DNA from: CAZBLK01 sp964492715
GTDB taxonomy: Bacteria; Bacillota; Clostridia; Lachnospirales; WRBF01
Reading direction: 5' to 3'
DNA length: 51,579 bases
Assembly (NCBI GenBank): GCA_964492715.1
Contig: CAZBLK010000018.1
Span: 1 to 51,579, forward strand
How positions within the stretch are numbered: the stretch's first letter is position 1; each line of letters starts with the position of its first letter. The translations under genes and the position numbers were made by a program. Shown here piece after piece: positions 33,463-42,396 of this stretch. The notes under the pieces are model-generated. The model was given only the letters and a program-made list of their open reading frames with translations. It did not search any database and was not told the origin of the DNA.

Positions 33463-36400
33463 ATGTCACAATTTGTTCATTTACATGTACATACAGAGTA
33501 CAGCCTGCTTGACGGCTCCGCAAAAATTTCCGAGCTTGTTGCTCGTACCAAAGAGCTTGGCATGAACTCTATAGCCATAACAGACCATGGCGTTATGTAC
33601 GGCGTTATAGATTTTTATAAGGCGGCAAAAAACATTGGCGTAAAGCCAGTTTTGGGCTGCGAAGTTTACGTTGCTTCCGGTTCAAGACTTAACAAGGAAA
33701 ACAGCAAAGATAATTTTTATTATCACCTTGTGCTTTTGGCAGAAAACAACGTTGGCTACCAAAACTTAATTAAGCTTGTGTCATACAGCTTTACCGAAGG
33801 GTTTTATTATAAGCCGAGGGTAGACATTGAGCTTTTGCGAAAGCACAGCGAGGGGCTAATTGCATTAAGTGCGTGTTTATCAGGGCCAGTTGCAAAAACA
33901 CTTTTAAACGTGTCGTACAGTGCGGCTTTAAAGCAAGCTGTTTTGTACAACGAAATTTTTGGTCACGGCAATTTCTTTTTGGAAATTCAAGACCACGGCA
34001 TAGCTGAGCAACAGTCTGTAAACAGGCAGCTTGTAACAATGAGTAAGGAAACTGGAATTCCACTAGTTTGCACAAACGATGTTCACTACATAAATGCCGA
34101 GGACGAAGTGTCGCACGACATTCTTCTTTGTATTCAAACGCAAAAAACGGTGAATGACGAAGACAGAATGAGGTATGAGGGTGGGCAATATTATTTAAAA
34201 TCGCCAAAGCAAATGGGTGACATTTTTAACTTTGCAAAAGAAGCTTTGGAAAACACCCAAAAAATAGCTGATAGATGTAATGTAGAAATTACTTTTGGCG
34301 AATATAAAATGCCAAAGTTTAATGTGCCAGAAGGCTACACTGCTTTTGAATATTTAAAATTAGTTTGTATGCAAGGGCTTGGCGAGCTTTACAGTGATAT
34401 AAAAAACTCAGACACACTTTCAAGCCTTGAAAAACGGCTTGACTACGAGCTTAATGTAATTTACCAAATGGGCTTTGTGGATTATTTCCTCATTGTATGG
34501 GATTTTATAAAATACGCCAGAGATAACGGAATTATAGTAGGCCCTGGGCGTGGCTCTGCCGCCGGAAGCCTTGTTTCATACACGCTTCACATAACAAACA
34601 TTGACCCAATTAAACATGGGCTTATTTTTGAGCGGTTTTTAAACCCAGAGCGTATAACAATGCCCGACATAGACATTGACTTTTGCTATGAACGCAGGCA
34701 GGAAGTAATTGACTATGTAATTAAAAAGTACGGCGCAGACCACGTGGCACAAATTATTACGTTTGGAACTATGGCAGCACGTGCGGCAATTCGTGACGTT
34801 GGACGTGCTTTAGCAATGTCTTACGGAAGCGTGGACAGAATTGCAAAAATGGTGCCGTTTGCAATTGGAATGAACATAAAAAGGGCTCTTGAAATGAGTG
34901 CCGAATTAAAAGAAGCATACGACAACGAGGAAGACACAAAAAACCTTTTAGACATGTCAATGAAGCTAGAAGGGCTTCCACGCCATTCTTCAACACATGC
35001 GGCAGGTGTTGTAATTTGCGACAGGCAAGTTTTGGAGTACGTTCCGTTAAACGTAAACGACGGGGTTATAACAACCCAGTTTGCAATGGGAACGCTTGAA
35101 GAACTTGGGCTTTTGAAAATGGACTTCCTTGGGCTTAGGACGCTTACAGTCATTCAGTCTGCAGTAAATGAAATTAAAAGAAACTATGGTATATCGGTTG
35201 ATATTGATAAAATAGATTTTAACGATAAAGCCGTTTACGACTTAATTTCGCAAGCGAAAACCGAGGGCGTGTTCCAGCTTGAAAGCGGCGGAATGAAGTC
35301 GTTTATGAAGGAACTTCAGCCAGAATGTTTCGAGGATATTATAGCAGGCATTTCGCTTTTCCGCCCAGGGCCAATGGACTTTATTCCAAAGTACGTTAGG
35401 GGAAAGCGTGATGCAAAAAACATTCAGTACACACACAGTGCGCTTGAGCCAATTTTAAAATCGACTTACGGCTGTATAGTTTATCAAGAGCAAGTAATGC
35501 AAATTGTGCGTGACTTGGCTGGCTACAGCCTTGGGCGAAGCGACCTTGTGCGCCGTGCAATGTCAAAAAAGAAAACGTCTGTAATGGACGAGGAGCGCAA
35601 AAACTTCGTATATGGTCTTGGCGACGATGTTCCTGGCTGTGTAAAAAACGGCATATCAAAAGAAGCCGCTGAAATAATATTTGACGAAATGGTGGATTTT
35701 GCAAAGTATGCGTTTAACAAGTCGCACGCCGCCGCTTACGCTGTAATTGGTTACCAAACAGCGTGGCTTAAAATTTACTACCCTGTTGAGTTTATGGCGG
35801 CACTTATGACTAGCGTTATGGATTCGTCTGCAAAAGTTGCTGAGTATATAAACGAATGCAAAAAAATGGGCATTTCGCTTTTGCCGCCAGACATAAACGA
35901 AAGCTATGGGCATTTTAGCGTTTCTTCAAGTGGAAGCGTAAGCCGCATACGTTTTGGGCTTTCTGCAACGAAAAATGTAGGCAGGGCAACAATTGCGGCT
36001 ATGGTTGCGGAAAGGGAACACGGCGGTGCGTTTAAGTCGCTTACAGACTTTATAAACCGTATGGAGAGCAAGGACATAAACAAACGCTGTATCGAAAGCC
36101 TTATAAAAGCTGGCGCATTTGATTCGTTGGGCGGTTATCGCTCACAATATATGAGCGTTTATGGAAGCATAGTAAACGGTATAGCAGGCTTAAAAAAGCG
36201 TAACATTGAAGGGCAGCTAAACCTTTTTGACATGTCCGACGACAAAGACGAGTTTATAAAAGACGAGCTTCCTAACGTGTCTGAATACCCACAAAAGCAG
36301 CTTTTGGCAAACGAAAAGGAAGTTCTTGGAGTTTATATAAGCGGACACCCATTGTCGGAATATGAAGACTTTTTAAAATTGCACGTTTCTGTAACAAGCT

Positions 36401-37014
36401 TAGAGCTTTTAAACTCGGCAGAAAACGAAGAACAAAATTTGCCAAACGAATTTTCCTACGAAACAGAAGCGTATACAGACAGAGTTGTTGCAATTGGGGG
36501 CATAGTTGTAGGCAAATCGGTAAAATATACTAAGGACAACAAGGCTATGGCTTTTATAACCTTGGAAGACTTGTATGGAACGGTTGAAGTAATTATTTTC
36601 CCAAAAGTTTATGAAAAATTTGCTGGTAGAATTCAAGAAGACTGTGTTGTAGTTGCAAAAGGCAGAGTAAGCATAAAAGAAGACGAGGACGCAAAAATTA
36701 TTTGTAACGAACTAATTTTTTACAACTCAAACCAGCAATTGCAGCAAACGGAAAAAAGTGCACAGACGACGCAGCCAGAAATTTCTCCAGACACAAAAAA
36801 GCTATGGCTAAAAATTGGTAAAGAAAGCGTTGCAACAATTGCTGATGTTACAAAGGTTTTAAGCGGCAGGAGCGGAAAAGTACCTGTAGTTGTTTATGTT
36901 GAAGAAACAAAAAAACGTGTTTTGCTTCAGCCCGAATTTTGGGTAAACCCAACAGAAATGCTAATTCATGAATTGGAAAATTGTCTTGGTGTTGGGGCTG
37001 TTGTTTTAAAATAA
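33463..37014 (+). CDS. dnaE: DNA polymerase III alpha subunit (DnaE)
   Basis: 1183 residues. The PHP domain starts H-L-H-V-H-T-E-Y-S-L-L-D-G (5-17). The polymerase core has G-R-G-S-A-A-G-S (about 363-370) and the catalytic aspartates of P-D-I-D-I-D-F (401-407). A tandem helix-hairpin-helix region and an OB fold follow at about 1005-1085 (V-A-I-G-G-I-V-V-G-K, F-I-T-L-E-D). Length and domain order match DnaE rather than PolC. In Firmicutes with PolC this enzyme extends primers, though DnaE can also be the main replicase. The start ATG at 33463 follows AAGAGGGT; an in-frame TTG at 33445 lies before the ribosome-binding site. pfkA follows 21 bases later, an order seen in other Firmicutes. Confidence 0.96.
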   Translation: MSQFVHLHVHTEYSLLDGSAKISELVARTKELGMNSIAITDHGVMYGVIDFYKAAKNIGVKPVLGCEVYVASGSRLNKENSKDNFYYHLVLLAENNVGYQNLIKLVSYSFTEGFYYKPRVDIELLRKHSEGLIALSACLSGPVAKTLLNVSYSAALKQAVLYNEIFGHGNFFLEIQDHGIAEQQSVNRQLVTMSKETGIPLVCTNDVHYINAEDEVSHDILLCIQTQKTVNDEDRMRYEGGQYYLKSPKQMGDIFNFAKEALENTQKIADRCNVEITFGEYKMPKFNVPEGYTAFEYLKLVCMQGLGELYSDIKNSDTLSSLEKRLDYELNVIYQMGFVDYFLIVWDFIKYARDNGIIVGPGRGSAAGSLVSYTLHITNIDPIKHGLIFERFLNPERITMPDIDIDFCYERRQEVIDYVIKKYGADHVAQIITFGTMAARAAIRDVGRALAMSYGSVDRIAKMVPFAIGMNIKRALEMSAELKEAYDNEEDTKNLLDMSMKLEGLPRHSSTHAAGVVICDRQVLEYVPLNVNDGVITTQFAMGTLEELGLLKMDFLGLRTLTVIQSAVNEIKRNYGISVDIDKIDFNDKAVYDLISQAKTEGVFQLESGGMKSFMKELQPECFEDIIAGISLFRPGPMDFIPKYVRGKRDAKNIQYTHSALEPILKSTYGCIVYQEQVMQIVRDLAGYSLGRSDLVRRAMSKKKTSVMDEERKNFVYGLGDDVPGCVKNGISKEAAEIIFDEMVDFAKYAFNKSHAAAYAVIGYQTAWLKIYYPVEFMAALMTSVMDSSAKVAEYINECKKMGISLLPPDINESYGHFSVSSSGSVSRIRFGLSATKNVGRATIAAMVAEREHGGAFKSLTDFINRMESKDINKRCIESLIKAGAFDSLGGYRSQYMSVYGSIVNGIAGLKKRNIEGQLNLFDMSDDKDEFIKDELPNVSEYPQKQLLANEKEVLGVYISGHPLSEYEDFLKLHVSVTSLELLNSAENEEQNLPNEFSYETEAYTDRVVAIGGIVVGKSVKYTKDNKAMAFITLEDLYGTVEVIIFPKVYEKFAGRIQEDCVVVAKGRVSIKEDEDAKIICNELIFYNSNQQLQQTEKSAQTTQPEISPDTKKLWLKIGKESVATIADVTKVLSGRSGKVPVVVYVEETKKRVLLQPEFWVNPTEMLIHELENCLGVGAVVLK

Positions 37015-37035
37015 ATGTAAAGAGGAGTGCTTAAA

Positions 37036-38016
37036 TTGAATACAAATGCAAAGCAAAAGAAAATTGGTGTTTTAACAAGCGGCGGTGATGCCCCAGGCAT
37101 GAACGCTGCAATTCGTTCAGTCGTAAGAACGGCTGTTTATGAAGGAATGAAAGTTCTTGGTATTAAGCGTGGATATGACGGTTTAATTTCTGCCGATATC
37201 GAGGACTTAAACGCTCGCTCCGTTTCAGACATTATCCACAGGGGCGGAACAATTTTAAAAACAGCTCGCTGCCCTGAAATGATGACAAAAGAAGGGCAGG
37301 AAAAAGCGGCGCAAGTTTGTAAAGTAATTGGGCTTGATGCGCTTATAGTAATTGGCGGTGACGGCTCGCTTACAGGTGCTTTAGAGCTTTCTAAGCTTGG
37401 CGTAAACGTAATTGGTATTCCAGGCACAATCGACCTTGACTTAAACTGCACAGACTACACCGTTGGCTTCGACACAGCTTTAAACACTGGAATGGAAGGC
37501 ATAAACAAAATTCGTGACACTTCAAGCTCGCATGAACGTTGCAGCATTGTTGAAGTAATGGGCAGACATGCAGGGCATTTGGCTTTGTGGTGCGGCATTA
37601 CAGGCGGCGCAGAGGAAGTTGTTGTTCCAGAGGAAGGCGAATTTAACAAAGACGACATTATTCGCCAAATTATTGAAAACAGGTCAAAAGGTAAGTCGCA
37701 CAACCTAATAGTTGTTGCCGAAGGTATTGGGGGAAGCCAAACACTTGCAAAAGAAATTGAAAAAGTAACAGGAATTGAAACAAGAGCGACAATTCTTGGC
37801 TACCTTCAACGTGGCGGAACGCCAACAGCCGTTGACAGAATGCACGCTTCTGTAATGGGCTACAAAGCTGTTGAAGCAATTGTAGAAGGCGCAAAAAACA
37901 GAGTTGTTGTTTTTAAAGATGGAAAGCACATGCACATAGACCTTGAAGAAGCTTTGGCAATGAAACGTGAATATGACCCAACATTCCATAAGATGATTAG
38001 AATTTTGGCTGTTTAA
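37036..38016 (+). CDS. pfkA: ATP-dependent 6-phosphofructokinase
   Basis: 326 residues. The nucleotide motif G-G-D-A-P-G-M-N is at 16-23 and G-G-D-G-S at about 107-111; the G at the second position after G-G-D favours ATP over pyrophosphate. The catalytic loop reads P-G-T-I-D-L-D-L-N-C-T-D where the family has T-I-D-N-D-x-x-G-T-D. Both aspartates are kept, but the Asn between them is Leu and the later Gly is Cys. M-G-R-H-A-G, P-E-E and G-G-T-P-T-A-V-D-R follow. It phosphorylates fructose 6-phosphate in glycolysis. GAGGAG at 37022-37027 points to the TTG at 37036; a GTG at 37027 overlaps it. It lies between dnaE and pyk. Confidence 0.94.
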   Translation: MNTNAKQKKIGVLTSGGDAPGMNAAIRSVVRTAVYEGMKVLGIKRGYDGLISADIEDLNARSVSDIIHRGGTILKTARCPEMMTKEGQEKAAQVCKVIGLDALIVIGGDGSLTGALELSKLGVNVIGIPGTIDLDLNCTDYTVGFDTALNTGMEGINKIRDTSSSHERCSIVEVMGRHAGHLALWCGITGGAEEVVVPEEGEFNKDDIIRQIIENRSKGKSHNLIVVAEGIGGSQTLAKEIEKVTGIETRATILGYLQRGGTPTAVDRMHASVMGYKAVEAIVEGAKNRVVVFKDGKHMHIDLEEALAMKREYDPTFHKMIRILAV

Positions 38017-38019
38017 TTA

Positions 38020-38186
38020 AGAACCTGTGTTCAGTAAGCTGTTACCCATCTTTAAAGCGATTATTCCGCCATTCTTCGTTGTGGCGGCTTGACATAATTT
38101 TTCTATTATGCCTTCGCCACCACGCCTAGAATGGCGAAAAATCGCTGTTTTAAATCTGTGCAACCCATTACTGAACACATGTTCTA
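38020..38186. repeat. MITE-like palindromic repeat, family R2, full copy between pfkA and pyk
   Basis: About 167 bp with inverted ends AGAACCTGTGTTCAGTAA and TTACTGAACACATGTTCT. It begins four bases after the pfkA stop and ends 30 bases before the pyk start. It is nearly identical to 15839-16006. From an ATG at 38108 it is open in frame into pyk. Confidence 0.8.
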
Positions 38187-38215
38187 AAAAAACAAAATAT
38201 ATTAGGGGGATTAAA

Positions 38216-39973
38216 ATGCGTAAAACAAAAATTGTAGCAACGCTAGGGCCTGCCTGTAACGACGTAGCAACTATTAAAAAGCTTATTATTGCTGGGCTTA
38301 ACGCCGCAAGAATAAACTTTTCGCACGGCACGCACGAGTCGCACGGCGAAATTATTGAAAAGCTGAAACAAGCAAGGCAAGAGTTAAACGCACCTGTTCC
38401 ATTAATTCTTGACACAAAAGGTCCAGAAATACGCATAAAAACTTTTGCCGCAGACAAAGTATATTTAGAGCAGGGCAGCACGTTTACATTAACAACAGAA
38501 GATGTTGAGGGTGACGAAACAAAAGTTTCTGTAACTTATAAAGATTTGCCAAAGGACTTAAAGCTTGGCGGCAGAGTTTTAATCGACGATGGTTTAATTG
38601 AGCTTCGTGTTATCGACCTTACTGACACAGACATTCGCTGTGAAGTTGTAAACAGCGGCTTCCTTAGCTCCAGAAAAGGCGTAAACGTGCCAGACGTTTA
38701 TGTAAACCTTCCTTCGTTTACTGAAAAAGACAGGGACGACATAATTTTTGGTATAGGCATGGGTTTTGACTATATTGCAGCTTCGTTTGTTCGCTCAGCA
38801 AATGACGTGCTTAAAATCCGTGAGGTTTTAGAAGGAAACAACGGTGGTCACATTAAAATTATTGCTAAAATTGAAAGCCGTGACGGTGTAAACAATCTTG
38901 ACTCAATTCTTGAAGTTGCAGACGGTATAATGGTTGCACGTGGTGACTTGGGCGTAGAAATTCCGCCTGAGGAAGTTCCACTTGTTCAAAAAGAGCTTAT
39001 TAAAAAAGCAAACTTAAAGGGCAAGCCTGTTATAACAGCGACACAAATGCTTGAATCAATGGTAAACAACCCTCGCCCTACAAGGGCAGAAGCAAACGAC
39101 GTTGCAAATGCAATTTTTGACGGCACAGACTGTATTATGCTTAGTGGTGAAACGGCAAAGGGCAGCTACCCTGTAGAAAGCGTTGCAATGATGGCAAGAA
39201 TTGCAACAACTGCCGAAAACTCCATTGACTACAGAAACGAAATTATTCACCACAAAAACCGCACGTTCCAAACAAACATTACAAATGCAATTAGCTTTGC
39301 AGCTTGCACTACAGCTTCCGACTTAAACGTTGCGTGTATAGTTACAGTTACAGAGTCTGGGCTTACAAGCCGCATGGTTTCCATGTTTAGGCCGGCAGCA
39401 CCAATTCTTGCCGTTACAGCAAACGAGCGTGTTTGGAGGCAGTTAAACCTTACATGGGGCTGTGTTCCAACTATGTCGGAAAACATTACAGGAAACGACG
39501 AAGTTTTCGACATTGCAATTGACAAGTCTTTGGAGCTTGGGCTTGCAAAAGACGGCGACACAATTGTAATTGCGGCTGGTGTTCCCGTTGGCATTGCTGG
39601 CACAACTAACACGCTTAAAGTTCAAGTGGTTGGAAACGTACTTGCAAAAGGGCATGGAATTGGCGACGCTGTTGTTCAAGGCTACGCAAATGTTATTAAA
39701 GTAAATGAGCAGGTAGAAAAATATTTTAAGCAAGGGGATATTCTCGTAACGACAAAAACAACTGACGAAATGATGCCGTATATTAAAAAGGCGTCGGCTC
39801 TTGTTGTTGGCTCGTGGGAAAAAGTAGACAACAGCCATGCTGAAACAGTTGGCAAGGCATTGGATATCCCCGTAATAGTATGTGATGTAAAAGTTGTCGA
39901 TTTGATTGCGGACGGTGTGCCTATAACCGTTGACAGCAAGTCTGGGTTTGTTTATAATGGCTTTAAAGGCTAA
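38216..39973 (+). CDS. pyk: Pyruvate kinase
   Basis: 585 residues, the long Firmicute form. It opens K-T-K-I-V-A-T-L-G-P-A (3-13). A-R-I-N-F-S-H-G (32-39), D-T-K-G-P-E-I-R, K-I-E-S-R-D-G and I-T-A-T-Q-M-L-E-S-M carry the substrate and metal contacts. The final ~110 residues are the extra PEP-mobile-type domain, with N-S-H-A-E-T-V-G instead of the usual T-S-H-A, so the histidine is retained. It makes ATP and pyruvate from PEP. The start ATG at 38216 follows TAGGGGGA. The frame is open upstream to 38108 inside an R2 repeat, but that has no ribosome-binding site. It pairs with pfkA as a glycolytic unit. Confidence 0.95.
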   Translation: MRKTKIVATLGPACNDVATIKKLIIAGLNAARINFSHGTHESHGEIIEKLKQARQELNAPVPLILDTKGPEIRIKTFAADKVYLEQGSTFTLTTEDVEGDETKVSVTYKDLPKDLKLGGRVLIDDGLIELRVIDLTDTDIRCEVVNSGFLSSRKGVNVPDVYVNLPSFTEKDRDDIIFGIGMGFDYIAASFVRSANDVLKIREVLEGNNGGHIKIIAKIESRDGVNNLDSILEVADGIMVARGDLGVEIPPEEVPLVQKELIKKANLKGKPVITATQMLESMVNNPRPTRAEANDVANAIFDGTDCIMLSGETAKGSYPVESVAMMARIATTAENSIDYRNEIIHHKNRTFQTNITNAISFAACTTASDLNVACIVTVTESGLTSRMVSMFRPAAPILAVTANERVWRQLNLTWGCVPTMSENITGNDEVFDIAIDKSLELGLAKDGDTIVIAAGVPVGIAGTTNTLKVQVVGNVLAKGHGIGDAVVQGYANVIKVNEQVEKYFKQGDILVTTKTTDEMMPYIKKASALVVGSWEKVDNSHAETVGKALDIPVIVCDVKVVDLIADGVPITVDSKSGFVYNGFKG

Positions 39974-40025
39974 TTGCCTTTATTTACTAAATAAAGATAC
40001 TTCTTATATGACAGGAGGAAATGAA

Positions 40026-40184
40026 ATGGAAAAATGGGTATGTGTTGTTTGCGGTTATGTTTATGACCCAGAAAAAGGCGACCCTGACAGCGGCATCGCT
40101 CCAGGCACAGCTTTTGAAAACATTCCGGAAGACTGGGTTTGCCCTCTTTGCGGCGTTACAAAAGCTGATTTTGAAAAGCAATAA
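40026..40184 (+). CDS. Rubredoxin
   Basis: 52 residues. Two C-x-x-C-G iron-binding knuckles: C6-V-V-C9-G-Y and C39-P-L-C42-G. The conserved Y-D-P, G-D-P-D-S-G-I-A-P-G-T and W-V-C-P are all present. It is a mononuclear FeS4 electron carrier, in anaerobes usually serving oxygen and peroxide reduction systems. Length and spacing are textbook. The ATG at 40026 follows ACAGGAGGAAA. It is co-directional with pyk after a 52-base gap and ends at a good terminator. Confidence 0.96.
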   Translation: MEKWVCVVCGYVYDPEKGDPDSGIAPGTAFENIPEDWVCPLCGVTKADFEKQ

Positions 40185-40200
40185 TAAAAATGTTAAATTT

Positions 40201-40231
40201 GCAGGCAAGGCTTAGGCTTTGCCTGCTTTTT
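40201..40231 (+). terminator. Terminator after rubredoxin
   Basis: GCAGGCAA and TTGCCTGC form the stem, with inner GGC/GGCT bases in the loop and TTTTTG after it. It may also act between the convergent GNAT gene and rubredoxin. Confidence 0.85.
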
Positions 40232-40233
40232 GC

Positions 40234-40785
40234 TTAGGCTTTTATTATTTCGTAATTTTTGTAGTTAACGTATATTGTTTTGTCTTTCAAGCATGGTCCT
40301 AATGTAGTGTCAATGTAGCGCAGCCCACTTTTTAACATTACCTTTCCAGAAGCGTGGTTGTCTATATGGTGTCTTGCATAAAGCCTGTCAAAATTAGCGT
40401 TTTCAAAGGAATATTTAATTACAGCTTTACAAGCCTCTGTCATGTACCCATTGTCCCAAAAATTCTTTCCCATTGCATAACCAACTTCGGCTTCGTTTTT
40501 TTCGTTGTCTACGTTAAGCAAGCTTATTGAACCGATAGCTTGGTTAGTTTCCTTTAGCACAATAGCCCAGTTAAAGTTTAAGCCGTCGTTACTATAATTA
40601 TTAACCCAAGAAGCACATATGCTTTTTGTTACATTAATGTCACCATGCTCGTTCCATGACAAGAACCGTGTTACATCTTTGTCATTACACCAATTGTCAA
40701 ACATTTGTGGCACGTCTTCTAAACAAAATTGACGCAGGATAAGACGTTCTGTTTCAATTTGTTGTGTTCCTACACTTTTTAACAT
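40234..40785 (-). CDS. GNAT family N-acetyltransferase (RimJ/RimL type)
   Basis: 183 residues. T-E-R-L-I-L-R-Q-F near the N-terminus (about 10-18) and E-A-E-V-G-Y-A-M-G-K-N-F-W-D-N-G-Y-M-T-E-A (about 97-117) are the RimJ/RimL signatures; the latter forms the acetyl-CoA-binding loop. V-I-K-Y-S-F-E-N-A-N-F-D-R-L and H-I-D-N-H-A-S follow. Members acetylate protein N-termini, antibiotics or small amines; the substrate here is unknown. The ATG follows CGGAGGTAAAC. It is flanked by a terminator and an R3 repeat, so it is a single gene. Confidence 0.88.
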   Translation of the reverse strand: MLKSVGTQQIETERLILRQFCLEDVPQMFDNWCNDKDVTRFLSWNEHGDINVTKSICASWVNNYSNDGLNFNWAIVLKETNQAIGSISLLNVDNEKNEAEVGYAMGKNFWDNGYMTEACKAVIKYSFENANFDRLYARHHIDNHASGKVMLKSGLRYIDTTLGPCLKDKTIYVNYKNYEIIKA

Positions 40786-40807
40786 TTTGTTTACCTCCGT
40801 TTGGTTA

Positions 40808-40976
40808 TTTAGGGCGTGTTCCCACTATCTTAAAATTCCAAGATTTTCAGCTTATTTTTCGACGTACGAGGCAAATTTTATAAGTAATACAGAAGTATCA
40901 CAAGAAAATTTAACGAAGTATGGCGGAAAATCAGCCAAAAGATGGGCGTTGAACGGTAGTGAGAACACGCCCTAAA
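40808..40976. repeat. MITE-like palindromic repeat, family R3, full copy
   Basis: 169 bp with inverted ends TTTAGGGCGTGTTCCCACTA and TAGTGAGAACACGCCCTAAA, differing at one position. The ends recall transposon termini. Diverged copy at 7327-7494; a fragment with A-G-A-G-C-T-T-G-T-T-C-A at 46951. Confidence 0.75.
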
Positions 40977-40979
40977 CAT

Positions 40980-42269
40980 TTAAATAATTAAACTACCAAT
41001 TTCAACCCCACCAACAGGCCTAACGGACAATGTATAGCACTTGCCGCTTCCAGTGACCTTCTCAATTTCTGCCTTAAACGCATCAGTTTTCTCCTTCGGA
41101 ACAAAAGCCTGAACAGTTCCGCCAAACCCACCGCCGTGAATTCGCCAAGCCCCAGCATCACCCAAAAGCTTTTCGCAAAGAGCAAGCATCAACGTCGCAC
41201 CCTGAACAGTCGGCGACTGTGGCGAATAAATATTTTGCAAGCGAATAAACGAGGACACCCCTGACTTCTTTACAAGTTCAAGAAACCGTTTAAAATCCCC
41301 AGCCTTTAAAGCAGCCGCTTCCAACGGCACAATTGCATTTTCATCAAAGAAGTGAATTGCACGCACCACTGCCCTATCGCTACAAGCTTTCCGCACCTCT
41401 GAAATATGGCTGTAAAATTCACTTTCATCAACACGGCTTAAATATTTCTTACCAAACACATTGCTCACTTCTGCCATTTCATATGTTATGCTGGCATAAT
41501 CGGCAGTTAAATTGGCGTGGTGGTCGCCAGTGTCGATAATGCACAAATCATATCCACTTCCCGAAAAGTCAAAACTAACATTTTCAACAACTGGAGCTTC
41601 GACGTCATAAAAATCAATTGTAATAAAGCCACCAACGCTTGAAGTACACTGGTCCATAAGCCCACTTGGCTTACCAAAATAAACATTTTCAGCAAACTGC
41701 CCAATTTGAGCAATTGTAACAGGGCTTTCCAAGCCGCCGCAAAACAAGCTGTTTACAACTGTACCCACAAGTGTTTCAAAAGCAGCCGAAGAAGAAAGCC
41801 CTGAACCTTTAAGCACCGTTGTTGAAACACAAGCATCAAATCCGTCAATCCTATAACCCATTTCTGTAAACTTTGCACAAATGCCACGTACAAGTGAAGT
41901 AGTAGTGTTTTCCTCGTCCTTAACTGGCTCAAGCTTAGAAACATCAATTTCTAAACGTGGGTATCCTTGAGACACAATACAAATTTTACCGTCACCACGT
42001 GGTGAAACAACAGCAATTGTGTCAAGATTAACGGCAGCGGCAAGTACCCGCCCAAGCTGATGGTCAGTATGATTGCCGCCAATTTCTGTCCGCCCAGGGG
42101 CGGAGAAAACACGCACCTCACGCTCCCCAAACTCTTTTAAAAATTCTGCAAACAGGCATGAGTAACGCTTACGCACGTGGGTTAAATCATCAGTTACATA
42201 AATATATTTAAGCTCTTTGTCAAATTTACCATGGCAAAATTTTCCTGCAAGCACACTTGTCAAAGCCAT
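40980..42269 (-). CDS. galK: Galactokinase
   Basis: 429 residues. The galactokinase signature G-R-T-E-I-G-G-N-H-T-D-H lies at 59-70 and the GHMP ATP-loop K-G-S-G-L-S-S-S-A-A-F-E at about 153-164, with a C-terminal G-G-G-F-G-G motif. GHMP kinases put phosphate on galactose at C1 (Leloir pathway). The length is somewhat above the usual 390 because of an N-terminal extension. GGAGGAATGTT lies before the ATG at 42269; an in-frame ATG at 42290 precedes that ribosome-binding site and is unlikely. It follows the mgl transport genes on the same strand, which supports galactose as substrate. No galT or galE lies in the window. Confidence 0.93.
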   Translation of the reverse strand: MALTSVLAGKFCHGKFDKELKYIYVTDDLTHVRKRYSCLFAEFLKEFGEREVRVFSAPGRTEIGGNHTDHQLGRVLAAAVNLDTIAVVSPRGDGKICIVSQGYPRLEIDVSKLEPVKDEENTTTSLVRGICAKFTEMGYRIDGFDACVSTTVLKGSGLSSSAAFETLVGTVVNSLFCGGLESPVTIAQIGQFAENVYFGKPSGLMDQCTSSVGGFITIDFYDVEAPVVENVSFDFSGSGYDLCIIDTGDHHANLTADYASITYEMAEVSNVFGKKYLSRVDESEFYSHISEVRKACSDRAVVRAIHFFDENAIVPLEAAALKAGDFKRFLELVKKSGVSSFIRLQNIYSPQSPTVQGATLMLALCEKLLGDAGAWRIHGGGFGGTVQAFVPKEKTDAFKAEIEKVTGSGKCYTLSVRPVGGVEIGSLII

Positions 42270-42321
42270 AACATTCCTCCGAAAAAACACGGCTTTCAGC
42301 CGCTAAACTTTATAAAATTTA

Positions 42322-42377
42322 CTAGACTTCTTGCAAAATAAGAAATGTCGACTTTACGAGCAAACTTTTTGTTTCGC
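42322..42377. repeat. Short dispersed repeat, family R5, copy 2
   Basis: Matches 30122-30186. It has its own small inverted repeat, TCTTGCAAAA with TTTCGCAAGA (one mismatch). Confidence 0.5.
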
Positions 42378-42396
42378 AAGAGGAGTATAATAATAT

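Noticed and set aside
38108..38215. N-terminal extension of pyruvate kinase by 36 residues
   Set aside because: Family proteins start at M-R-K-T-K-I; the extra codons come from an R2 repeat and lack a ribosome-binding site. Kept as a finding only.
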